Shown: piece by piece, positions 24,967 to 32,110 of the stretch
Layout of the letters: every line of letters starts with the position of its first letter
How positions within the stretch are numbered: position 1 is the first letter of the stretch
Origin: Novosphingobium huizhouense
GTDB lineage: Bacteria; Pseudomonadota; Alphaproteobacteria; Sphingomonadales; Sphingomonadaceae
DNA length: 64,000 nucleotides
Direction of reading: 5' to 3'
Assembly (NCBI RefSeq): GCF_020179475.1
Contig: NZ_JAILXZ010000001.1
Location: 1,364,001 to 1,428,000 of the forward strand
The notes under the pieces: generated by a model
Seen by the model: only the letters and a program-made list of their open reading frames with translations
Told to the model about the DNA's origin: nothing
The model's database searches: none
Made by a program: the position numbers and the translations under genes

Positions 24967-26061
24967 TCAAAGCTTGCCGTCGGCGGCGAGCTTCATGAAG
25001 CTGTCGTCGAAGCGCAGCGTCACGTGCGCCGGGTCGCCCAGCGTCTTCGCGCCGGGGAAGGCCATGCCCACTGCGTCGGCCGAAGCGGCGCCCTTGAACA
25101 GCCCTTTGGAGAAGCTGAAGTCGCGCACCTTGGTCATGGTCGTGACCAGCGCGGGCGCATCGGCCGCGGCCACCGCCGCCTTGGGATCGGCGTAGAGGAA
25201 GGTCGTGGTCAGCTGCTTGTCAAACACCTCTGGGGTGGTGCCCGAAAGCTTGGCCATCGCCGCGCGGGCGGCCTTTCCTTCGGCGTCCTGCCGCTGCATC
25301 AGCGCCATCGTTTCGTACCAGATCCCGGCCAGCGCCTTGCCGAGGTTCGGATTGGCCTTGAGCGTGGCGGTATCGACCACCATCAGGTCGAGGATCTCGC
25401 CCGGGATCTGCGCCGAGCTGAACACTTGCGCCACACCGGACCCGCCCTTCATCACCGAAAGCTGCGGGTTCCACGCGACCGCGGCGGTCACGTCGGGGGC
25501 GTTGAACGCGCCGACGATGTCCGCATCCGAAGTGTTGACCGTCTTCACGTCGGTCGATTTCAGGCCGGCCGTCTCCAGCCCCCGCGTCAGGAGGTAGTGC
25601 GAGACCGACAGCTCGACCAGGTAGACCTGCCGCCCCTTGATCGCGGCGAGCGAATTGGCGCCTTTCAGCAGGATTCCGTCGTTGCCGTTAGAATAGTCGC
25701 CGACGATGATCGCGCTGGTGTCCTTGCCGCCGGCGGCGGGGATGGTCAGCGCGTCCATGTTGGTCACGGTCACGCCGTCGAACTTGCCGGCGGTGTACTG
25801 GTTGACCGACTCCACATAGTCGTTGACCTGCACCAGGTTGATCTTGATGCCGTACTTGTCGGCCCACTTCTTCACGATGCCGGCCTGCTGGGCATAGGGC
25901 CAGGGCATCCACCCGGCATAGATCGACCAGCCGATGTTGAACTCGGTCTTGGGCGCCGCGGCCGGCGGCGCGGACGGCGAGCAGGCGGCCAGCGCAAGCG
26001 ATGCGGCGATCATGCCGGCGGTTACGAACTTGGCTCTTAGGCTGGTCCCCGTGATGATCAT
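24967..26061 (-). CDS. ABC transporter substrate-binding lipoprotein (urea carboxylase region type)
   Basis: A 364-residue periplasmic binding protein with a lipobox LALAAC (Cys27), so probably anchored to a membrane. It has the blocks FNIGWSIYAGWMPWPYAQQAGIVKKWADKYGI, DYVESVNQYTAGKFDGVTVTNMDALTIPAAGG and IVGDYSNGNDGI. These are characteristic of the NitT/TauT-type binding proteins encoded beside urea/guanidine carboxylases. AAAGGGGATCGACTCG precedes ATG 26061. It is the first gene of the operon. Its promoter region carries an inverted repeat (26122-26149) about 60 bases upstream. Confidence 0.93.
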   Translation of the reverse strand: MIITGTSLRAKFVTAGMIAASLALAACSPSAPPAAAPKTEFNIGWSIYAGWMPWPYAQQAGIVKKWADKYGIKINLVQVNDYVESVNQYTAGKFDGVTVTNMDALTIPAAGGKDTSAIIVGDYSNGNDGILLKGANSLAAIKGRQVYLVELSVSHYLLTRGLETAGLKSTDVKTVNTSDADIVGAFNAPDVTAAVAWNPQLSVMKGGSGVAQVFSSAQIPGEILDLMVVDTATLKANPNLGKALAGIWYETMALMQRQDAEGKAARAAMAKLSGTTPEVFDKQLTTTFLYADPKAAVAAADAPALVTTMTKVRDFSFSKGLFKGAASADAVGMAFPGAKTLGDPAHVTLRFDDSFMKLAADGKL

Positions 26062-26121
26062 CGAGTCGATCCCCTTTCGCAGTGCAGCATCACCGCGCTT
26101 CGCCCGCTTGGCAACCGAAAA

Positions 26122-26149
26122 ATATTACGAGTTTGAAAAAGGGTAATAC
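26122..26149. promoter_or_regulatory. Inverted-repeat operator A, upstream of the SBP gene
   Basis: ATATTAC, 14 bases, GTAATAC. Written as 6-base arms the spacing is N16, the same as the classic NikR operator (GTATGA-N16-TCATAC). On the minus strand the arms coincide with possible -35 (TTGGTA) and -10 (TAATAT) elements of the operon promoter, so binding would repress. It lies 61 bases from the SBP start. Confidence 0.65.
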
Positions 26150-26369
26150 CAACCGGTGTCTGCGGCCGATGCCCCGGTTCGGCTCCCCATGGCGCCCCAT
26201 TTCGCGCGAATCGGCGGTCTGCGGCGATTCGTCGCGGGCGCTGGCCGGGCTGCCTACGGCCGTTGCGAGGGCGGTCGCGACGTACGACAAATGGCGTATG
26301 CGCTGACGCAAAACCGTCACTTTTCGCGGTCCGACCACCCTTGTTGGTTCATACTGAGCAGGTGCGGAA

Positions 26370-26397
26370 TTATTACGCTTGACGCATTAGGTAATAT
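26370..26397. promoter_or_regulatory. Inverted-repeat operator B, upstream of the TonB receptor
   Basis: TTATTAC, 14 bases, GTAATAT: same arms and exactly the same spacing as operator A, 248 bases away. TTGACG (26379-26384) between the arms could be a -35 element for rightward transcription. Binding by the NikR-like protein is inferred. Confidence 0.62.
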
Positions 26398-26676
26398 CCA
26401 TACCGTACCCCTTGTCGACCAAGGATCGACGACGAAGAAGGGTGGAAACGGCGCCGGCCTGCCGGCGTCAGCCAGGGGAGCCAGCGGTCGGCCCGGCCCC
26501 GCGTCATGCGGAGCGCGCGCCGAACCCGGCTGTTCCCGGCGCCATCGCCACGAATGCACCATGTCAACCGGGCCTCACGCAGCGGGTCACGGACCAAAAA
26601 GGCGCCGGCCATCGAGCCGGGCGTCGCGGGGAGAGTGATGTCACCACACCACGGGCACCAGAGCGAGGGGGTCGGA

Positions 26677-29097
26677 GTGACTAAGACATTGTTTCGCAAC
26701 ACGCTGCTCGGAGCGACCATGCTCATGGGCCTCGGCGCCACCGCCGCGTTCGCGCAGGAAGCGCCCCAGGCGCAATCCGGCGCTGGAGGCGCCGCCGCCG
26801 ACGGCGCCAGCAACGAGATCGTGGTGACCGCCACCCGGCGCGCCACCTCGCTGCAGGACGTGCCGATCAACATCACCGCGGTCGGCGCCGAACAGCTCGA
26901 ACGCCAGCGCATCAACGACGTGCGCGACATCGCCGATTTCACCCCCGGCCTGACCATCGCCGACACCGGCCCCGGCAATACCGGCACGATCGTGCTGCGC
27001 GGCCTCAACGCCTCGGATTCCTCGGCCAGCGGCGCGTCCTACGACAACGCGCTCGGCGTCTATCTCGGCGAAGTGCCGCTCTACTACGACTTCAAGCTGC
27101 TCGACATCGCCCGCGTCGAAACGCTGCTCGGGCCGCAGGGCACGCTCTACGGCCTCGGCACGCTGGCGGGCGCGATCCGCAACATTCCCAACCGGCCCGA
27201 CACCGACAAGATCGAGGCCGAAGTCCACGGCCGCGTCTACGGCAAGGCCCACGGCAGCGCCACCGGCTACCAGGCCGACGGGGTGATCAACATCCCGATC
27301 ATCAAGGACCACGTCGCGTTCCGCAGCGCCACCGGCTACTACTTCGACCCGGGCTTCATCGATTCCACGCTGCTGCTGCAGACCCCGGGGGTCTCGCTGC
27401 CCCAGCCCGACGGTCCCGATGTGGTGACCCCGGCCGGCTACGCCGCCAACCTCACCAGCCGCAAGGACGTGAACTTCGAGCGCACCTTCACCACCCGCAA
27501 CCAGCTGCTGCTCAAGCTCAACGAGGATCTCCAGGTCAACTTCACCTACGCCTACCAGAAGACGAAGACCGACGGCGGCCAGTACAACAGCGACGGCGTG
27601 TTCGGCACCGGCAAGTACGAGAACGCCGCGCGCTACCTCGAGCCGGTCGACCGCCAGGCGCACCTCTATGCGATGGAGATCAACGCCAACCTCGGCAACA
27701 TCGCGCAGCTCGTCGCCACCACCGCCTGGACCAATGTCCGCAACCGCCGCCGCAGCGACAACACCGACCTGCTGCTCGATCTCGACTACGGCTACGAAAG
27801 CTTCCCCGCCTTCTCGAGCTGGAACGAAAGCGACAACCGCCGTTCGCAGTTCAACCAGGAAGTGCGCCTCGTCTCGACCCACGGCGGGCCGTTCAGCTGG
27901 GTGCTCGGCGGGTTCTACAACAACCAGCGGCTGCACAACGACTACCGCGAGCACCTGCCCAACCACCCCTGGATCGACCTTTCGACCAACCCCGACGAAA
28001 TCGAGTACGCCTCGTACACCAAGTCGCGCGTGACCGAGAAGGCGGCGTTCGGCGAAGGCACCTTCAAGGTCACGCCGCAGTGGCAGCTGACCGCGGGCGC
28101 GCGCTGGTTCGAATATACCTCGCAGATCGCCGGTCGCGCGGTGGTGCCGATCCTGGGCGACCCGATCAGCCCCTACGATCTTGCCCCCGCGGGCGGCAAG
28201 TCGGGCAAGAAGGGCTGGGTGTGGAAGTTCAACAGCTCGTACAACTTCACCCCCGACGTGATGCTCTACGCAACCTACAGCAAGGGCTACCGCATCGGCG
28301 GTCCGAACTCGGTGGCGGCGTGCATCCTGCCGCTCGATCCGAACGTGCAGAACGTCTGCGCGCTGCCCAACGAACAGCAATACGGGCCGGATTCGACCAA
28401 GAACGCCGAAATCGGCATCCGCACCCAGCTGTTCGACCGCAAGCTGACCTTCAACTTCAACGTCTATTCGATCAAGTGGGACGGCATCCAGGTGGATTCG
28501 GCCACGGTCAACGGCATCGTCGGGATCACCGTCAACGGCGGCAAGGCCAAGTCCGAGGGCTTCGAGACCTCGTTCCAGCTGCGCCCGACCGATCGCCTCT
28601 CGATCCAGGGCACCTATTCCTACACCAATGCCCGCCTGACGCAGGACGTCGATGCGATCATCGCGGTCAATTCGCCGGCCGGAACCTATCCCAGCAAGCC
28701 GATCCAGCTCGATGCGCTCAAGGGCGACCAGCTGCCGGGCTCGGCCAAGCACAGCGGCAGCCTCGGCGCGACCTACACCGTGCCGGTGGGCGAGGGCAAG
28801 GTGATCGCCGACTGGACCGCGACCTATCGCGGCGAAGTCGTCACCCGCCTCGGCTGGGAGCGCGCCTATGGCGACAAGCTGCCGGGTTACGTGCTGCACC
28901 GCGCGACCCTCGGCTACGAGACCGATCGCTACGCCGTCTCGCTCTGGGCCAACAACATCTTCGACAAGTACGCCGTCGCCTCGGTCTCGAACGACCGCTC
29001 GCGCGTCGGCCTGAACGATGGCGTGCGCCTGCGTTACTACAAGAAGGCGGTGATCGACCCGCGCACGGTCGGTCTCGAATTCCGCATCAAGTACTGA
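26677..29097 (+). CDS. TonB-dependent receptor divergent from the guanidine operon
   Basis: An 806-residue outer-membrane receptor. A signal peptide (residues 1-27, ending ATAAFAQ) is followed by a TonB-box-like EIVVTATRR at about 47-55 and a plug domain (ATSLQDVPINITAVGAEQL, DFTPGLTI, RVETLLGPQGTLYGLGTLAGAIRNI). The beta-barrel ends in LEFRIKY with terminal aromatic Tyr. GTG 26677 behind GAGGGGG fits the signal peptide; ATG 26638 is an alternative. It resembles the large sphingomonad family of receptors without known ligand. The shared operator design suggests it is co-regulated with the guanidine operon and imports the substrate or a guanidino compound. Confidence 0.93.
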   Translation: MTKTLFRNTLLGATMLMGLGATAAFAQEAPQAQSGAGGAAADGASNEIVVTATRRATSLQDVPINITAVGAEQLERQRINDVRDIADFTPGLTIADTGPGNTGTIVLRGLNASDSSASGASYDNALGVYLGEVPLYYDFKLLDIARVETLLGPQGTLYGLGTLAGAIRNIPNRPDTDKIEAEVHGRVYGKAHGSATGYQADGVINIPIIKDHVAFRSATGYYFDPGFIDSTLLLQTPGVSLPQPDGPDVVTPAGYAANLTSRKDVNFERTFTTRNQLLLKLNEDLQVNFTYAYQKTKTDGGQYNSDGVFGTGKYENAARYLEPVDRQAHLYAMEINANLGNIAQLVATTAWTNVRNRRRSDNTDLLLDLDYGYESFPAFSSWNESDNRRSQFNQEVRLVSTHGGPFSWVLGGFYNNQRLHNDYREHLPNHPWIDLSTNPDEIEYASYTKSRVTEKAAFGEGTFKVTPQWQLTAGARWFEYTSQIAGRAVVPILGDPISPYDLAPAGGKSGKKGWVWKFNSSYNFTPDVMLYATYSKGYRIGGPNSVAACILPLDPNVQNVCALPNEQQYGPDSTKNAEIGIRTQLFDRKLTFNFNVYSIKWDGIQVDSATVNGIVGITVNGGKAKSEGFETSFQLRPTDRLSIQGTYSYTNARLTQDVDAIIAVNSPAGTYPSKPIQLDALKGDQLPGSAKHSGSLGATYTVPVGEGKVIADWTATYRGEVVTRLGWERAYGDKLPGYVLHRATLGYETDRYAVSLWANNIFDKYAVASVSNDRSRVGLNDGVRLRYYKKAVIDPRTVGLEFRIKY

Positions 29098-29107
29098 GTC
29101 TTCCCCT

Positions 29108-29141
29108 GAGGTGGCGCCGTCCTCACCGGCGGCGTCACCTC
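29108..29141 (+). terminator. Intercistronic hairpin after the TonB receptor gene
   Basis: GAGGTG (29108-29113) pairs with CACCTC (29136-29141), and CGCCG with CGGCG inside it, around a 7-base loop. There is no T-run afterwards, so it may stabilise the receptor mRNA or weaken read-through into the next gene rather than terminate fully. Confidence 0.35.
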
Positions 29142-29171
29142 CCCTCCCGAGCCCCAGGGGGTCGCCCCGCC

Positions 29172-30089
29172 ATGCGCAAGCTCACCAAGGCCGCGATCGC
29201 TGCGGCCGGTCTCGCCACTCTCGCGCCCGCCGCCGCCGCCCACGCTGCGCCCGCGCCGGCGCCCACGCTCTTTCCCGAACGCTGGATCGACGGCACCAAC
29301 GGCGCCGAACCCGCGGTGCAGGTCCAGGCGCTCGACGCCGACACCTTCGTCCTGCGCCAGTCGGTCCACAGCAATTTTGAGGCGCCGTTCCTCTACCTGC
29401 TGTTCGGCCGCGACAAGGCGCTGCTCGTCGACAGCGGGGCCGAAGGCGCGCGCATTGTGCCCACCGTCGATGCGCTCATCGCCGCGTGGTCCGCGCGCCA
29501 CGGCGGCAAGGTCCCCCCGCTTATCGTCGCGCACAGCCACAGCCACGGCGATCACGTCGCCACCGACGCCGCCTTCCGCGCGCGGCCCGGCACCACCGTC
29601 GTCGGATTGAAGCCCGCCGACGTCGCCGCGTTCTTCGGCGTGCGCGACTGGCCGCGCGACATCGCGAGCTTCGACCTCGGCGGCCGCAGGCTGTCGATCA
29701 TTCCCACGCCCGGCCACCAGGCCGCGGCGATCATGGTCTATGATCCGCGCCTGAAGATCCTGCTCTCGGGCGATACGCTCTACCCCGGGCGGCTCTACGT
29801 GCCGGTCAACTTCCTCGCCGACGACCGCGCCAGCCTCGACCGGCTTGCCGCCTTTGCGCGCAGCCACCCGATCCGCGCCGCGCTCGGCGCGCACATCGAG
29901 ATGACCACGAGCCCGGGCAAGGACTACGGCCACGAAGCGCCGGCCCACCCGGACGAGCATCGCCTCGAACTGCCGCCGACGCAGATCGCCGAGCTGCGCG
30001 CGGGCCTGCGGGCCCTGCTCGATGCGCCCGATATCCGCCAGGTCCACGATCATTTCATCATCGTCACCGTGCCGCCCCGCGCGGAGTGA
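29172..30089 (+). CDS. Secreted metallo-beta-lactamase-fold hydrolase
   Basis: A 305-residue exported protein: signal peptide to about residue 26 (AAAHAAPA), then an MBL domain. The zinc motif HSHSHGDHVATD gives the HxHxDH pattern. TPGHQAAAIMVYD, LLSGDTLYPGRL and the final LGAHIEMT give the remaining ligands. It would hydrolyse an unknown ester, amide or lactone in the periplasm. It follows the TonB receptor by 75 bases on the same strand, so it may process an imported compound before the ABC transporter takes it up (inference). Confidence 0.9.
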   Translation: MRKLTKAAIAAAGLATLAPAAAAHAAPAPAPTLFPERWIDGTNGAEPAVQVQALDADTFVLRQSVHSNFEAPFLYLLFGRDKALLVDSGAEGARIVPTVDALIAAWSARHGGKVPPLIVAHSHSHGDHVATDAAFRARPGTTVVGLKPADVAAFFGVRDWPRDIASFDLGGRRLSIIPTPGHQAAAIMVYDPRLKILLSGDTLYPGRLYVPVNFLADDRASLDRLAAFARSHPIRAALGAHIEMTTSPGKDYGHEAPAHPDEHRLELPPTQIAELRAGLRALLDAPDIRQVHDHFIIVTVPPRAE

Positions 30090-30096
30090 AGGGGGC

Positions 30097-30123
30097 ATAG
30101 ATCGCCTCTATGTGTTCCATCAA
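30097..30123. promoter_or_regulatory. Putative LysR-type site, copy 3 (before sterol desaturase 2)
   Basis: A perfect inverted repeat ATAGA-TCGCC-TCTAT at 30097-30111, followed by GTGTTCCATCAA. Arms and right-hand extension match the site at 11498; the centre differs. It lies 8 bases after the stop of the MBL-fold gene and 93 bases before ATG 30204. Confidence 0.6.
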
Positions 30124-30203
30124 ACTTTGCCCTCTGGCGAGATGAGGGTGGTTGCAGGACGCTGAAACGACGACGGAATTCGCTCTATCGAGGGACGCAG
30201 GCA

Positions 30204-31199
30204 ATGGACGGAGTTCGCGTAGGCAAGCGGGTGTTCGGCACCCAGTCGCCCGTCACCATCGGCTGGGACAACATCCCCCGGGTCGAAGGCGGGCCATGGA
30301 AGCGCCTGTTCTTCACCTGGTTCCAGCCGGCGGTGCTGTTCGGCCTGCTCGCCTTCTGGTTCTATGCGCCCAATTCGATCGCCAAGGCTTCGACCGCGAT
30401 CTGGATCGGCATCGGCTTCCGCGTCTTTCTGCTCGCGCTCGAAAAGATCGCGCCGCGGCACGAAAGCTGGGACCTTACCTGGAAGGAACTCGCCACCGAC
30501 CTGTTCTACGTGGGCCTCGGCTATACCGCGCTCGGGATCGTCGATCACTTCATCAGCAGCGATGCGCTGATCGAACTCGTCCGCAACAGCTACGACTGGG
30601 ACAAGCTCGCCTGGTTCACCCACTGGCCGTTGCTGCTCCAGGCCTTCACGATCGTGTTCATCTTCGATTTCGGCCAGTACTGGATGCATCGCGGCATGCA
30701 CAACTGGTATCCGCTGTGGCTGCCGCACTCGGTCCACCACTACATCACCCAGCTCAACATCAACAAGGGCGCGGTCGGCAACCCGCTCGAACTGTTCCTG
30801 ATCGGGCTCGGCATCGGCGGCATGTTCGATTTCCTGCCGCGCGCGGCGATGATGGCCGGCGCCATCGGCATGGCGATCGGCACCTACCAGCACATCAACG
30901 TGCGCTTCAACACGCCGCGCTGGTGGCGCTTCCTGTTCAACACCACCGAGCACCACAGTCTGCACCATTCGCGCGACTTTGAATCGACCCGCAGCAACTA
31001 CGCCAACTCGTTCATCTTCATCGACCGCATGTTCGGCACCTGCGTCGATGGCGAGGCCGAACTGCTCGGCATGGAAGGCGGCCGCCGCATGTCGATCCGC
31101 GAGCAGATGACCTATCCCTTCACCGAAGGCTGGAAGACCATCAAGGAGCGGATGGGCCGGGCCGCGCCTGCCGAGGCCCAGGCGGTGCCTGCCGAATGA
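30204..31199 (+). CDS. Sterol desaturase / fatty acid hydroxylase family protein 2
   Basis: A 331-residue integral membrane di-iron oxygenase. Histidine boxes: HRGMH in FGQYWMHRGMHNW, HSVHH, the QHINV His and HHSLHH in TTEHHSLHHSRDFESTRSNY. It is a clear paralogue of the protein at 11590-12519. It differs in the N-terminal 60 residues, where a soluble lead (MDGVRVGKRVFGTQSPVTIGWD) precedes the first helix. Preceded by a LysR-type palindrome. The stop overlaps the next gene's ATG. Substrate unknown. Confidence 0.93.
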   Translation: MDGVRVGKRVFGTQSPVTIGWDNIPRVEGGPWKRLFFTWFQPAVLFGLLAFWFYAPNSIAKASTAIWIGIGFRVFLLALEKIAPRHESWDLTWKELATDLFYVGLGYTALGIVDHFISSDALIELVRNSYDWDKLAWFTHWPLLLQAFTIVFIFDFGQYWMHRGMHNWYPLWLPHSVHHYITQLNINKGAVGNPLELFLIGLGIGGMFDFLPRAAMMAGAIGMAIGTYQHINVRFNTPRWWRFLFNTTEHHSLHHSRDFESTRSNYANSFIFIDRMFGTCVDGEAELLGMEGGRRMSIREQMTYPFTEGWKTIKERMGRAAPAEAQAVPAE

Positions 31200-31870
31200 A
31201 CGCCGCCCCCACGACCATCGCAGCGCCTCTCGCCACCGTACCCGTTACAGGAACACCGATGAATCTGCTTGGCCTGGTCCGGTCGATCTGGACCGTGCAG
31301 GGCCGCCTGCCGCTCGATCCGGCGCTCACCCGCGACGAAGCGCTCGCCCGGCTCGAACCGCTGCTCGACCACTACGGCACGCGCACCGTGCGCAGCGGCG
31401 ATGCGCTGGCCTACACCAAGACCGATCCCGCGGCGCAGGACCCGCTCGCGACCTTCGACCGGGGCAGCCTCGCGATCGAGGACAGCGGCGCCGGCCTCGT
31501 CCTTGCCTGGCGGCTCGTCAGCAAGGCGCTGCTCGCCTGCTTCCTCGCGCCGCTGCTGTTCCTCGCCTTTGCCCAGACCGCGGTGTTCATCGCCGACCGC
31601 GAGGCCGCCTCGGCCAAGGCGCACCCGCAGCCCGAGAAGAAGAAGCCCGAGCCGGTGCTCTACCAGAACCCGATCGACAAGGCGCTCGGCGCGCCCGCGC
31701 CGGAAAAGCCCAAGGACGACAAGAAGAAGCAGGGCGGCCGCTTCAAGGACCTGTCGCCGACGCCGGGCTATGTCTTTGCCGGGATCTTCGCCGCGCTCTA
31801 TGTGCTGGGGCGCTGGCTCGAGCCGCGGCTCGCCCGCCGCCGCTTCCGCCGCGCGCTCGAAGGAAGCTGA
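31196..31870 (+). CDS. Hypothetical membrane protein coupled to sterol desaturase 2
   Basis: A 224-residue protein with two predicted membrane helices: about 103-128 (VSKALLACFLAPLLFLAFAQTAVFIA) and about 185-200 (GYVFAGIFAALYVLGRWL). A Lys/Pro-rich, probably soluble loop (EKKKPEPVL, KPKDDKKKQGGR) lies between them. No family recognised. ATG 31196 overlaps the desaturase TGA by four bases, so a partner role is plausible. An in-frame ATG at about 31260 would drop a poorly ordered N-terminus. Confidence 0.7.
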   Translation: MNAAPTTIAAPLATVPVTGTPMNLLGLVRSIWTVQGRLPLDPALTRDEALARLEPLLDHYGTRTVRSGDALAYTKTDPAAQDPLATFDRGSLAIEDSGAGLVLAWRLVSKALLACFLAPLLFLAFAQTAVFIADREAASAKAHPQPEKKKPEPVLYQNPIDKALGAPAPEKPKDDKKKQGGRFKDLSPTPGYVFAGIFAALYVLGRWLEPRLARRRFRRALEGS

Positions 31871-31890
31871 CGCGTATGTCAGGAATGGCC

Positions 31891-32083
31891 TTGCATATGC
31901 AAGGCGCTGGCCGGCTCTGTCCTACAGTCCGCGCTTGCGCTAGACTGCACCCGCATGATCGAACAAGGCACTGAAATCGCTGGAAAGCCATGCCTTTGCG
32001 GGCGCGATGCGACGTGCCGGGGATTCGGGCCTCGCGGGGGCCGTCAATTCGCCTCCAGGACTGTGTAAACCCCGTAAACCCCC
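31891..32083 (+). repeat. Intergenic element, copy A
   Basis: The palindrome TTGCATATGCAA is at 31891-31902, CTGTCCTACA at 31917, GCTA at 31939 and a tandem TGTAAACCCC-GTAAACCCCC at 32064-32083. The same marks occur in the same order on the other strand at 52092-51878. The distance from CTGTCCTACA to TGTAAACCCC is exactly 147 bases in both, and GCTA is at offset 22 in both. The interior is poorly conserved. It could be a small RNA or other non-coding unit with its own promoter. Confidence 0.5.
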
Positions 32084-32110
32084 TGCCTGTCCGGCCTGCG
32101 CCCGACCGGC

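Larger units (their letters stand above)
26062..26676. other. Divergent regulatory region between the guanidine operon and the TonB receptor
   Basis: These 615 non-coding bases hold the two inverted-repeat operators at 26122-26149 and 26370-26397. The rest is G+C-rich with no convincing gene. I compared it by eye with guanidine-I, -II and -III riboswitch signatures and saw none. The part after 26400 is a long leader for the receptor mRNA. Confidence 0.6.

Noticed and set aside
26062..26676. Guanidine riboswitch upstream of the guanidine operon or receptor
   Set aside because: Looked for ykkC-type AGGG/ACGR blocks, paired ACGR hairpins and pseudoknot signatures on both strands and saw none. 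A covariance search would settle it.
26641..28899. A 752-codon open frame opposite the TonB receptor
   Set aside because: Same cause. The sense strand has a signal peptide, plug and barrel motifs, while this frame has none.
29108..29141. Strong intrinsic terminator after the TonB receptor
   Set aside because: The hairpin is real, but there is no T-run and the stem has bulges, so full termination is doubtful. Listed only as a weak hairpin.
31955..32068. A 37-codon frame inside intergenic element A, ending within the TGTAAACCCC motif
   Set aside because: Copy B has no matching peptide at the same place, so the element is unlikely to be conserved for this product.
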